This document shows positions 1 to 10,616 of a stretch of DNA of 64,000 nt, one piece after another; within the stretch, counting starts at the first letter, position 1; every line of letters begins with the position of its first letter. The notes beneath the pieces are model-generated. The model was not told the DNA's origin and ran no database searches. It saw nothing but the letters and a program-made list of their open reading frames with translations. Both the position numbers and the translations under genes were made by a program. Source of the stretch: Delphinus delphis. Lineage: Eukaryota; Chordata; Mammalia; Artiodactyla; Delphinidae. The stretch spans positions 116,913,838-116,977,837 of the forward strand of contig NC_082687.1 in NCBI RefSeq assembly GCF_949987515.2. Direction: 5' to 3'.

Positions 1-1390
1 CAACATGCAGATGTCTAGGATTTCCAATTCTCCATCCAATCCCTGAAATGCATTTCTCCCTCCCTCCTCCATCACATCATGTGTGTTGGGGGAATGGGGA
101 GAAGTCCCCTCCTTCGACCTCGATTAGGTGCCACCTAGCCACAACTCCCTCCTCAGAGGCTGCTGACCCTCTGTCACACACATCAAAGCCAAAGGTGAAG
201 GGGAGGCAACTCAACTCCATTGTGTTACAACTGCAAGAACCCCACTGCCAATTCTTTCTCTGCTTTCCAATCCCTTCAGCAACAACAAAGGAGCAAGGAG
301 AGGGAAAAGAAAGAAACAAGTGACATCTTGCAGGCATTTCCCATCACAACACTTAGAAAGCCCCACGAGGCCCCCAATCTCTCTTTTCACCTTTGCAACC
401 TCCAATTCCATCAAGCAACCTCGGTGATATGGGGCCCAAGAGTTCAACTCTCCCCAGCTTGTCAGCCTAAAACCTAAAAATGGGAGTGAAGAGGGGAGTC
501 TCCCAGCCCATATCACAGCAGGGAGGAGGTGCAGCCTTGAGGAGTGGAGGTGGGGCATGAATACATGTGCATATCTGTACTTTCCTGTGGTGACTACGTT
601 ACAGTAAGAACATTTGATTTTATGGTGGTTTGGGGGGATCCTTTTACTTTACATACATGATGGGCTGAATAGTGTAGTTCGATTTAGAAATACAACCAAT
701 ATATTGTACATTTTATTTTTACAGAGTTCCAAAACCAATACATCAAATAACTTTTGGAAAAGTTCCATGTACAATTTGGGTACTGCCGGTATTTGGGAAA
801 GCTAAGAGCGTTCAAACATATGGCAAAGAAGCAGTATTTACTTGGACAATTCCAAGTGCAAAAAAAAGTTGTTAAAAGAACACTGAGCATTGCTGTATCA
901 CATAAAAGAAAAAATATATTAAATAATAGCAATAATATAAGTCCCTGTCTAGGGACTGTGGGAAATTTAAAATGATAAGACATTATCAGGTCTTTGTGGC
1001 GGGGAATACAGTAAAAGAACATATAGTATTTGGTTAAAAGTACAAGAAAATAAAAGAAAGATCCAGAAAATAAGAAATGAATTGCTAAATGAATGGTACA
1101 GTGATTTGGGCCGAGGGCCTCTGTTGGCAGGACGTCTCTGGCAGCAGAGGTAAAGTTTACACCTCTGCCTTGTATCAGCCACACTCTTCTCTGCCAGCCC
1201 TCCACCATGAAGATGTCTGAGGACCCACAATTGCAACAGGTGTTCTATATTTAACCATATATAACCATGTGTAAGGGCTGTTGACCTTACATACAGTGTC
1301 CAAGAGCAAAAGAAAAGTTCTGCTTGACTCATCGTATTCATAATGCTTCTAAGAGGCATTTTATCTCTATTTTTCTCATTTTTCAAAATG
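1..1390. other. Intergenic stretch, no gene recognised
   Basis: Short open frames overlap on both strands, but none resembles a known protein and none has splice or initiation context that stands out. The first 550 bases are relatively C-rich on the plus strand; the rest is AT-rich. No repeat family could be assigned by eye. Confidence 0.5.
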
Positions 1391-1465
1391 AAATTTTATA
1401 AAACTTTTTTGTTTTACAAATTTTTTTGTTTTATAAATAAAAAATTTTATAAAACTTTTTTGTTT
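1391..1465. repeat. 24-bp perfect direct repeat
   Basis: The same 24-bp AT-rich sequence, beginning aaattttataaaactttttt, occurs at 1391-1414 and 1442-1465 with 27 bases between. The second copy abuts the A/T-rich end of the SINE that follows. It is probably local slippage in low-complexity DNA. Confidence 0.7.
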
Positions 1466-1466
1466 C

Positions 1467-1776
1467 CTTTTTTAAAATATTTATTTTTGGCTGCATGGGG
1501 TCTTCATTGCTGTGTGTGGGCTTTTCTCTAGTTGCGGCGAGCAGGGGCTGCTCTTAGTTGCAGTGCGTGGGCTTCTCATTGCAGTGGCTTCTCTTGCTGT
1601 GGAGCACCGGCTTTAGGCACACAGGCTTCAGTAGTTGTGGCACACAGGCTCAGTAGTTGTGACTCATGAGCTTAGTTGCTCCATGGCATGTGGGATCTTC
1701 CCAGACCAGGGTTTGAACCTGTTTTCCCCTACATTGGCAGGCGGACTCCTAACCACTGCGCCACCAGGGAAGCCCT
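1467..1776 (-). mobile_element. CHR-type SINE, long form
   Basis: On the minus strand it reads gggcttccctggtggcgcag, the tRNA-like head containing the A box, and ends in an A-rich tail, seen as the T-rich start at 1467. The middle carries the repeated cacaactactgagcc motif typical of the long form. Several substitutions suggest it is older than the short-form copies. Confidence 0.85.
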
Positions 1777-1949
1777 CCATTTACTTTTAAAAACTCTTCT
1801 AACTTTGGTGTAATCCCTATGTGGAAATTAATTCTACAGATTCATTTCCAGGCTTACCCAAATTATACATACTCTATATGAAGAATATAGATGTAAATAT
1901 ATAGATAGCTCCCAAAAACAGAAAAGAAAAAAGGTTAATTTGGCCTTGA

Positions 1950-2171
1950 AATCAAACTGGTGGTCACGCTGGCTCTAGCTCCTATTCACTATGGGATCTT
2001 AGGCGAGTTCCCTTAGTGCTCTAAGCCAAAGGCTCAACATCTGTGAAAAAGGGACGGCAATCCTCTTTGCAGGATAGATCTCTGGGAGGGGTAGTTGAGA
2101 TAATACATGTGAATTGTTGAACAGAGTACTCAGAAAGTGCCAACTGCAACATGGTAGATTAGCCTCAGTAA
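1950..2171 (+). repeat. MIR fragment
   Basis: It has the MIR order of elements: a phrase like ttaggcgagttccctta, then a stretch like catctgtgaaaaaggga, then gttgagataatacatgtgaa. This is the 3' half of a mammalian-wide interspersed repeat and is strongly diverged. Confidence 0.6.
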
Positions 2172-2187
2172 CTGCCTTTGAATTCTT

Positions 2188-2535
2188 TTTTTTTAATTAA
2201 TTCATTTATTGTTAGCTATGTTGGGTCTTCGTTGCTGCGCACGGGCTTTCTCTAATTGTGGCGAGCAGGGGCTACTCTTCGTTGAGGTGCACAGGCTTCT
2301 CAATGAGGTAGCTTCCCTTGTTGCAGAGCACGGGCTCTAGGCACACGGGCTTCAGTAGTTGCAGCACACAGACTCAGTTGTTGTGGCTCGCGGGCTCTAG
2401 AGCACAGGCTCAGTAGTTGTGGCACACGGGCTTAGTTGTTCCGTGGCATGTGGGATATTTCCGGACCAGGACTTGAACCCATGTCCCCAGCATTGGCAGG
2501 CAGATTCTCAACCACTGCGCCACCAGGGAAGCCCT
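2188..2535 (-). mobile_element. CHR-type SINE, long form, with TSD
   Basis: The element is flanked by a 16-bp direct duplication (ctgcctttgaattctt) at 2172-2187 and 2534-2549, the last two bases of the SINE being ambiguous with the duplication. The T-rich left end is the poly(A) tail of a minus-strand insertion. Confidence 0.9.
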
Positions 2536-2549
2536 GCCTTTGAATTCTT

Positions 2550-3325
2550 AACCCCGAAAACTAAGTCACCCTGTGAAACCCTGCCTCAGTGAAGCAGGAA
2601 ATCCCCTCCCTATCATGCTTCTGCCTCTTGCCGCACCCCATTTAAGAAAGATGACAAACATGCGGCTGCCCCAGCTCTGCTCACTTGAGTACTAGTTCTC
2701 GTTGATGGGTTTTCTCCTCCTCTCAACAGGTTTGGTCCCTGAAAGCCAATGAACTACTAGCTATTTTGAGTTAAAACACTTTGCATGAGGAGTCTGCCTA
2801 AGGATAATGAGTGGTTTTCAAATGCCTCAGTTGCAGGTGGGCTGTGGCCACAGATGAAAAAAGTAAACAGATTGAAAGAAATGCCTGGCTAGAACTGCTT
2901 GCCTGTGATCTGGGAAGCACTGAATCTTCGTGTTGAAAAGGACTTAGAGCTCCAACTTTCTCTCAAATGCAGGAATCCTTTTTAGAACATCCTGACGAGT
3001 GTACTTCCAAGTATTTCTTGAAAACTATGGGTGGAGGAAATTTCTACTTGGAAGCTAGCACGCTGCACCTCTAGTAAATCCAAATTGTTAGGAAAATCTA
3101 TGTGTCCAAACACATAGAATGTACGACACCAAGAGCAAACTGTAATGCAAACTATGGACTTTCGGTGATGATGATGTGTCAATGTAGGTTCATCAACTGT
3201 AGCAAATATAATCACTCTGGTGGGGTATGTTGATAATGGAGTAGGCTATGCATGAGTGGTGCAGAGGATATTTGGGAAATCGGTGTACCTTCCCCTCAAT
3301 TTTGCTGCAAACCTAAAACTGCTGT
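2550..3325. other. Intergenic stretch, nothing recognised
   Basis: No protein-coding, RNA or repeat assignment could be made. The region is moderately AT-rich and has no long open frame. Confidence 0.45.
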
Positions 3326-3342
3326 AAAAAATTTAAGTTAAT

Positions 3343-3416
3343 CCGGAGCCTGCGCTCCGCAACGGGAAAGGCCACAACAGTGAGAGGCCCACGTACCGCA
3401 AAAAAAAAAAAAAAAA
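3343..3416 (+). mobile_element. 5'-truncated CHR SINE with TSD
   Basis: Only the last third of the short-form SINE is present, from ccggagcctgcgctccgcaa through its poly(A) tail. It is bracketed by a perfect duplication atttaagttaat at 3331-3342 and 3417-3428. The bracket shows that the element arrived already truncated and did not lose its head later. Confidence 0.9.
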
Positions 3417-3689
3417 ATTTAAGTTAATTTTTTAAAAATGTCAGCCAATAAACAGTGAACAAGTGAGATCCTCAAATAAAATGCAAACAAGCTTTTAAAA
3501 TTTTTTTATAATGTGTTAGTGTAGTGTCTCCAAGAGATGTCACAAACTAGCAGCCAACAAGATTGACATGCCATCCAGATATATCAATATTTTGTTTGGT
3601 AGAGAATCATTTTAATAACTGAACTTTATGCATTATTTAAAATCAGTAGCTCATCCATAAAATTGAGGACTACCCGCCTCCCTTGTGTA

Positions 3690-4270
3690 TCTGTTAGAAA
3701 GCTTTTGGCTGCAAGTAAAAGCCACTTCAAATCAAACTGGCTTAAAATCAGGTATTTTAAAGGATTATATGATCTCATACAATAGGAAATACCAACCAAT
3801 CCAGGTTGATTGCTTCAGTGCCTAACCATGTCTTTGAGGTGCCAGGCTCTGTATCTCTCTACTTGGTCATCTTAGGGTTGGCTTCATCTTCAGACTGCCT
3901 GCAAAGAACAGGACATTACATCTAGATAGAGTCCATGTTCAGAAGAAGAAAAGAGACTTGTTCTTTCTGTGCCTCTTTTTCAGGAGTGAAGTAATCTTTC
4001 CCAGAAGCTTCTGAGGAGATTTCCCCTCACACCTTATAGACCATTATTGGGTCACATGCCTGTTCCTGAAACATTCACTGACTGGAAGATAGACTTACTG
4101 TGATTAGCTTAAACTAATTATCTGGGAGCTTGGGAAGAGATCAACCTAGGTATACCTTGAAAAATCAAAAGATCTGGCAACATTGCAACCCTAATTCCCA
4201 CATGGTAACAAATGTCTATTGCTGTTTCCATCCTTAGACTTAGGGAACAGTCCTCAGTTCACCATTGATC
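3690..4270. repeat. Probable ancient interspersed repeat, unassigned
   Basis: Phrases such as tcaaactggcttaaa, followed by ggttggcttcat and attgggtcacatgcc, are of the kind seen in old mammalian repeats. I cannot assign a family from memory with confidence, and no termini are visible. Confidence 0.3.
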
Positions 4271-4290
4271 ACTACTTGCCTGGACTTTTT

Positions 4291-4625
4291 TTTTTTTTAA
4301 TAAATTTATTTTATTTATTTATTTTTGGCTGCATTGGGTTTTCGTTGCTGCGCGTGGGCTCTCTCTAGTTGTGGTGAGTGAGGGCTACTCTTCGTTGCAG
4401 TGCGCGGGCTTCTCATTGCAGTGGCTTCTCTTGTTGTGGAGCACGGGCTCTAGGTGCATGGGTTTCAGTAGTTGTGGCTCGCAGGCTCCAGAGTGCAGGC
4501 TCAGTAGTTGTGGCTCACGGGCTTAGTCGCTCCGCGACATGTGGGATCTTCCCAGACCGGGGATTGAACCCATGTCCCCTGCATTGGCACGTGGATTCTT
4601 AACCACTGTGCCACCAGGGAAGTCC
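4291..4625 (-). mobile_element. CHR-type SINE, long form, with TSD
   Basis: A 14-bp duplication (tgcctggacttttt) is present at 4277-4290 and 4626-4639. The element reads from a tail of tttatttattta repeats to the head ccaccagggaagtcc. Open frames inside it are by-products of the SINE. Confidence 0.92.
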
Positions 4626-4779
4626 TGCCTGGACTTTTTGAGCATTTGGGTTTACTACACCTAGTTTATACTTTTTTATCTGGCAGGAGTTTTATGCTAA
4701 ATTATGATATTCCATAGGTATTTCAAGCCTATGGATTCTGGAGACTAATGATGAATGGGTAATTATGGGTAATTATGTT

Positions 4780-5280
4780 AGTATCTATAGTGACATAAGT
4801 TTTTATCCCACAACTTAGTGGCTTAAAACAACAAGCATTTATTATCTCACAGAGTTTCTGGGAGTCAGGAATCTGCGAGCGGCTAAGCTGGGTGGTTCTG
4901 ACTCAAGGTGTCTTATGAAGTTGCAGTCCAAGTGGTGATGGGGCTGCAGTCATCTGAAGACCTGGGTGGGCTAAAGGATCTGCTTCCAAGCTCACTCATA
5001 GGTTGTTGGTTGGAGGCCTCAGTTCATCACCACATGGAATTCTCTATAACGCCACTCACGGCATGGTATTGGCTTCCCCTGGGGCCAGTGATCCAAGAGA
5101 ACAAGAGTGACCAAAACAGAAATCACAAAGGCTCTTATAACCTAATCTCAGAACTGACATACCATCACTTCTGCCATATTCTATTGCTCACAAAGTAAAC
5201 TAACCCTGGTGCAGTGCAGGACGGGTGTGAGTTCCAGGAAGCGGAGATTGCTGGGGGCCGTCTTTGAGGCTGGCTACCAT
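4780..5280. repeat. Probable ancient interspersed repeat, unassigned
   Basis: The run from cccacaacttagtggcttaa through ttattatctcacag, ggctgcagtcatctgaag and aagtgatccaagagaa-like phrases to gaggctggctaccat looks like an old dispersed repeat. The 96-codon open frame at 4908-5198 lies inside it and is not supported as a gene. Confidence 0.4.
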
Positions 5281-5289
5281 AGTTACATT

Positions 5290-6221
5290 CTGCAAAATTG
5301 ATCTGTTGACAGGGAATTTAAACAGATACTTATTTGTAGTGTGACTACATGAATTTTCCAAATGCTAAATATTTGGGGAGTGCATTGTCAATTAAACAAT
5401 CACTTTACATGAAACATAGGGTCAGCTGTAAGCAAAGTTGTCTTAATTTCCCCAGAATTGCATCTCCCATGCTACATTATAAGCAGACTCAGTCTTGTTT
5501 TTTATCTGTTTGCAAGAAAAAATAAAGATTGTATCAATGAATCAGGTATCTAGACTCCTAGTAAAAGACTCCCAAGTGTACCAGCTGCCTGATAAGACTT
5601 AATGTGTCAGCCAGTCTGGAATTATTAACTTTTCAACAGGGACAAAAGAATGCATGGTCAAAGGAATTATGGGCTTTCAGGCATCCCCTGAACTGAGTCC
5701 CAGGAGAGCAGGAATTTCGATAAAGAAGATGCCTCCTGCAACTGTATCATGTGTAAGGCTGTCCATATTAGAATATTGCTAAAGAAAAACAAAGATAAGA
5801 CAAAACAAAAATAGCCATGGTTTAATTTGATGAGAAGATTACAAACCTTTTCAGCTAAATTATATTCACCATCCATAAAACAACTCCCGGCATTTTGTAA
5901 TGCAACAGAGTTTCTTGTCTAAGCAATTAAGCTATGTACATTACTGTTGCTTTCCTACACACCCTCATTAAAAAAAAAAAAAACCCTAAAGCATCAAAAG
6001 GCTTATTTATGTATAACACTGTTATAACAACTGGAAACAGAATTTTCTAGTGGAGCTGAAATCAGAAAGAATTTCTTTTGCCCCCACCCTTCCATGAAAC
6101 AGTTACATTGTGAAGGACATTTTGCCCTCATTTGGGGACTGAAAGATAGATACAGTTTTGAAACAGAGACTCATTGGCAGTAATTATAGCTGAGTTGTGT
6201 AGTAAAACAAACCAGGGCATT
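5290..6221. other. Intergenic stretch, nothing recognised
   Basis: AT-rich sequence with a 13-A run near 5970 and no gene or recognisable repeat. Confidence 0.45.
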
Positions 6222-6240
6222 AAAAATATGATGCTACTCT

Positions 6241-6569
6241 GTGGGCTTCCCTGGTGGCGCAGTGGTTAAGAATCCTCCTGCCAGTGTCGGGACATGGGTT
6301 TGAGCCCTGGTCCAGGAGGAGCCCATGCCGCGGAGCAACTAAGCCCGTGCGCCACAACTACTGAGCCTGTGCTCTAGAGCCTGCAAGCCACAACTACTGA
6401 GCCCGCATGCCTAGAGCCTGTGCTCCCCAACAAGAGAAGGCACCACAGTGAGAAGCACGTGCACCGCAACGAAGAGTAGCCCCCGCTCTCCACAACTAGC
6501 GGAAGCCCGTGTGCAGCAGCGAAGACCCAACGCAGCCAAAAATAAATAAATTAAATAATAATAATAAAC
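6241..6569 (+). mobile_element. CHR-type SINE, long form, with TSD
   Basis: Head gtgggcttccctggtggcgc, two internal cacaactactgagcc units, and a tail of aaataaataaatta type. The flanks carry a 19-bp duplication ending in atgctactct at 6222-6240 and 6570-6588, with a single mismatch. Confidence 0.93.
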
Positions 6570-6588
6570 AAAAATATAATGCTACTCT

Positions 6589-7316
6589 AGACTAGTCTTT
6601 ATTTTTAGAAGGCTTAGAAAACCTCTACCCAGTGTACAAAGGCTCTACATGTGACTAAATGTTCCTTGCTATCAAATGGTCATCAGAAAAATGAAATATG
6701 GTCAGACAGTCAACAAGAAAAGCAATACTTGACACACAGTATCAGTTCTGTTGCAGCTCACAGCTGAGTCTAAGCAAAAGCAACTTTATGGAAGATGCTG
6801 GGTTCCATCTGGGAGCCTGAAATAAGACGTTAATTAGTAAGGTTTCCTTCTGTGACAGAACGGCTGTTAATGTAATGGCATGTGTCTTGTGGAATGCTTG
6901 TCTTCAGAAATATTTTAGGTAAATTATCTCAGAGACTCAACAATAACTTTGAATAATTTTAACCTTTGGAACTTAACTAGCTCAACAGGGCATATAATAA
7001 TAAAGGCAGAAGGAAGAAACCTGTTAAGACATAGATCTCTTGAAGATGTTAAAATGTTTAAAACCCTGAACATCAACAGAAAAACCTGAACAATAACATC
7101 AGTTTTAAGAATATAGATAATGCCATGATATTTATTTTTGATTGTGATACATAATAGTATGTGTAACTATAATTTGAAGCTATGATGTTATACTTTATAA
7201 TTTTCTATATTCTTTCATTTTCAAAATGTTTGATAAATATTTAGAAAGAAAGAGCACAAAAGGTAATACAAGGATCTTTAATGTACACCAATTTAGTGGC
7301 ATCCAAATGATCACTT
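6589..7316. other. Intergenic stretch, nothing recognised
   Basis: AT-rich, with no gene, RNA or identifiable repeat. Confidence 0.45.
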
Positions 7317-7332
7317 AAAGATATACTGACTT

Positions 7333-7536
7333 GGGTTTCCTTGGTGGCGCAGTGGTTGAGTCTGCCTGCCGATGCAGGGGACACGGGTTCGTGCCCCAGT
7401 CCGGGAAGATCCCACATGCCGCGGAGCGGCTGCGCCCGTGAGCCATGGCCGCTGAGCTTGCGTCTGGAGCCTGTGCTCCGCAAGGGGAGAGGCCACAACA
7501 ATGAGAGGTCTGCGTACCGCAAAAAAAAAAAAAAAA
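7333..7536 (+). mobile_element. CHR-type SINE, short form, with TSD
   Basis: A box (tggcgcagtgg) and B box (gggttcgtgcccc) of the tRNA-derived head are intact. It ends in taccgc plus a poly(A) run. The 16-bp duplication aaagatatactgactt is perfect at 7317-7332 and 7537-7552. Confidence 0.95.
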
Positions 7537-7728
7537 AAAGATATACTGACTTTTTCATAATGAGGACTTTTACTCAAGTGGTTGGATGGATTTGTGCTCT
7601 CTTTAAGAAAGCTCTTGAGTGAGCTATAGGATCTTATTCATTTCCGGATCCTCATTACTTACTACAAGTTTCTCAATAAATATTTTTCACTGACTCTATA
7701 TCCAGTTTCTTATCTACTTCTCTCTTTT

Positions 7729-8070
7729 TTTAAAATTAATAATTAATTTTTAAATTTTCTTTATTTTGGCTGCCTTGGGTCTTAGTTGCTGCATGCGGGC
7801 TTTTCTCTAGTTGCAGCGAGCGGGAGCTACTCTTCGTTGCGGTGCACAGACTTCTCATTGCAGTGACTTCTCTTACTGAGGTGACTTCTCTTGTTGCGGA
7901 GCACGGGCTCTAGGCACACGGGCTTCAGTAGTTGTGGCTCACAGGCTCTAGAGCGCAGGCTTAGTAGTTGTGGCGCACAGGCTTAGTTGCTCCGCGGCAT
8001 GTGGGATCTTCCTGGACCAGGGCTTGAACCCGTGTCCCCTTCATTGGCAGGCGGATTCTTACCACTTTGC
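7729..8070 (-). mobile_element. CHR-type SINE, long form, lacking its head
   Basis: The body is normal, but the usual terminal ccaccagggaag is missing: the match ends at ttaccactttgc near 8070. It contains a small internal duplication of cagtgacttctcttactgag-like sequence at 7859-7890. No TSD is visible, so a later deletion is likely. Confidence 0.85.
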
Positions 8071-9349
8071 TGGGCAAATTTCTAATAGGTAACTTTTCCA
8101 TCAGAAAAGCGGTGTGTTACAATTAAGGTGACCATTCATAAGCTGGATTTTTTCTTAACATTAGTAAACAAATTCTTCTTATCGTCACTGTTACATCTAA
8201 ATAGGGGATACCGTATTGTCTGGTGGACAGCACATAAACTGTCAACCAAAGGATGTTATAGCAAATTCTCCTCAGCCATTTAATAGCTCAAACGTTTGCT
8301 AGTTTCTCTCCAAGTTGCATCTGGGGGTGACAGTGCCACCCCAGAGTGCTGTTGTGCAGGGATATGAAAAGTGCTGTGTTGGCTACTTCATGGCCACTCA
8401 ACAGATGGTACGTTTTCTGTTTCATTTTTGTCCCCTTTGTCTAAGCTCAGTGTTTGTCCTATATTATTGAAAGGCTAAGAGTTTTTTCCTACCAAAGCAT
8501 GCTGAATCAAGATGCAGTTTCACAATCCAGGCTGAAGTAGAACTGGTCAGGAAAAGTTGCTACAGATCCTCGAGAACATGTTAACCTTTAAATAATCTCA
8601 TCCAGTCTGTATTTGGGGCCCCAAAGTCCAGTAAATAATGTGTAGTTAATTAAAATCTCAGCTTCTTTGGGAAAGAAGTGAACTTTCTTTGCCTTTCAAA
8701 TTGGTAGACAAAGGAATTCAGACCAAATTAAAGTGCTGTTAAGCCTTTGAAACATAAAACAAATGAAATATTACCTCTAAGGACTAAATTATGTACTGAT
8801 AATTTTTGGGGTTCTCACACAGGAGTTTTAACATTTTTACTTTATTAAAAATCTAAAGCACTTAGGCCATTAAATTTTACCTACGTAGTTTGTTGTTGTT
8901 TAATGAAGATATCAGTGATAATCATCTCTATTTCCCGCTGGATTTCAAATACCAACTGTGGCAGCTACAACATTGTAGTTTGGGTTGATCACTGATCCTT
9001 ACCTGCTGCCAACAGCAGCAGTGAGGGTTTTGCCTTTCCTTCTGGAGCACACATTTGTAAACCAAAGCTTTCTGATACTGAGTGTCAACCAGGTTTTAGA
9101 TCTTGTCTTTACTAGTATAGGGGCGTTACACCCAGGGTTACCGTCTTTTCTCTATATCCTCAAAAATGCTGTTTTAACAGATTCTTATTTTTCCTGAGTC
9201 TTCTCGGGATCTAAATTGTCCTCTACTTTAACCTTCCTTTTAAATTCTCTTTGTGATTAAAAGGAACTGTTTCCTTGTGGCCTATCCTACTAACTTTGTC
9301 TTGGACTTTTTGTACTTTGTTTACTTTCTTTGGCCACACTGTTTTTTGT
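8071..9349. other. Intergenic stretch, nothing recognised
   Basis: No gene or repeat assigned. Small open frames (for example 8985-9197) show no recognisable protein. Confidence 0.45.
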
Positions 9350-9561
9350 TTTGTTTTGTTTTGTTTTTTGCGTTATGTGGGCCTCTCACTGTTGTGGCCT
9401 CTCTCGTTGCGGAGCACAGGCTCCGGACGTGCTGGCTCAGCGGCCATGGCTCATGGGCCCAGCCGCTCCGCGGCATGTGGGATCCTCCCGGACCGGGGCA
9501 CGAACCCGTGTCCCCTGCATCGGCAGGTGGACTCTCAACCACTGCGCCACCAGGGAAGCCC
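9350..9561 (-). mobile_element. CHR-type SINE, short form
   Basis: Complete from the tail (ttttgttttgttttttgcg) to the head (ccaccagggaagccc). The flanks are both TG-rich (ctgtttt), so the exact TSD is blurred. The three overlapping long frames here are all SINE-derived. Confidence 0.92.
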
Positions 9562-9739
9562 TGTTTTGTTTTTATTGTTGGTGTTGTTGATTTTGTCCTC
9601 CAGTGTATCAAGTTCATTGCTATTTCAGGCCTCTTGTACTTGCTACTCCCTCTTCAAAGAATGCCCCTCCTCTGGGTCTTCACAGGGCCACTCTTCAACT
9701 CTTAGATCTCAATCAAATCTACCTGCCCCGGTAGTCTCT

Positions 9740-10030
9740 GCCCTCCGTACCTAAAACACTCGCAGTCAACCTCCCCCCAGGTCACTTTTCATCCCATTAA
9801 ACTGTTCTCCTTCCTCCATAGCACCTATTACTATCTGAAGGGATCTTTGTCTTTTACTGTGTTTGTCGTCTGACTCCACATGCTGGAAGGTAAGCTCCAT
9901 ATAAGGCAGGAACCTTGTCGCTTTTGCTCTCCACAAAATCCCTAGTGTTTCGCACAGTTCCCATAGAGGCTTCATGAATAATTTCTTGAAGGAATAGATG
10001 AACGAATCTATGACTGTCTTCATCCTCTTC
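9740..10030 (+). repeat. L2 3'-end fragment
   Basis: The order ggaaggtaagctccatataa, aggcaggaaccttgtc, then gtgtttcgcacagttccc and a tail like ttcttgaaggaatagatgaa is the diagnostic 3' end of a LINE-2 element. Confidence 0.7.
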
Positions 10031-10066
10031 TCCACCTATTTAATGTTGCCAATTAATCAAGGTCCA

Positions 10067-10390
10067 GGGACTTCCCTGGTGGCACAGTGGTTAAGAATCC
10101 GCCTGCCAAGGCACGGGACATGGGTTCGATTCCTGGTCGGGGAAGATCCCACATGCTGAGGAGCAACTAAGCCCGTGTGCCATAAGTACTGAGCCTGTGT
10201 GCCACAATGAATGAAGCCCCCGCACCTAGAGCCCATGCTCTGCAAAAAGAGAAGTCAGCCCAATGAGAACATGTGCACTGCAATGAAGAGTAGCCCCGCT
10301 CGTGGCAACTAGAGAAAGCCCACGCACAGCAACGAAGACCCAACACAGCCAACAATAAATAAATAAAATAAATAAATCTATTAAAAAAAA
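10067..10390 (+). mobile_element. CHR-type SINE, long form, nested pair member A
   Basis: Head gggacttccctggtggcaca, tail aataaataaataaaat. Its left duplication is aatcaaggtcca, just before 10067. The matching right duplication has been split by a second SINE: aatcaagg at 10391-10398 and the rest after 10609. Confidence 0.9.
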
Positions 10391-10398
10391 AATCAAGG

Positions 10399-10609
10399 GG
10401 CTTCCCTGGTGGCGCAGTGGTTGAGAGTCTGCTTGCCGATGCAGGGGACGCGGGTTCGTGCCCCAGTCCAGGAAGATCCCACATGCTGCGGAGCGGCTGG
10501 GCCCGTGAGCCACGGCCGCTGAGCCTGCGCGTCCGGAGCCCGTGCTCCGCAATGGGAGAGGCCACAACGGCGAGAGGCCCGCATACCGCAAAAAAAAAAA
10601 AAGAAAAAA
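10399..10609 (+). mobile_element. CHR-type SINE, short form, nested pair member B
   Basis: A near-consensus short SINE that landed inside the right target-site duplication of the preceding SINE. Its own duplication is aatcaagg at 10391-10398 against aatcacgg at about 10609-10616. It is therefore younger than its neighbour. Confidence 0.92.
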
Positions 10610-10616
10610 ATCACGG

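Noticed and set aside
7333..7420. tRNA-like A and B boxes in many places
   Set aside because: They belong to SINE heads; none can fold as a complete functional tRNA with a normal acceptor stem.
9253..9754. Several overlapping open frames of 86-159 codons with Arg/Pro/Cys-rich peptides
   Set aside because: They fall across a CHR SINE. The same peptides recur in every SINE copy of the window on both strands, so they are not genes.
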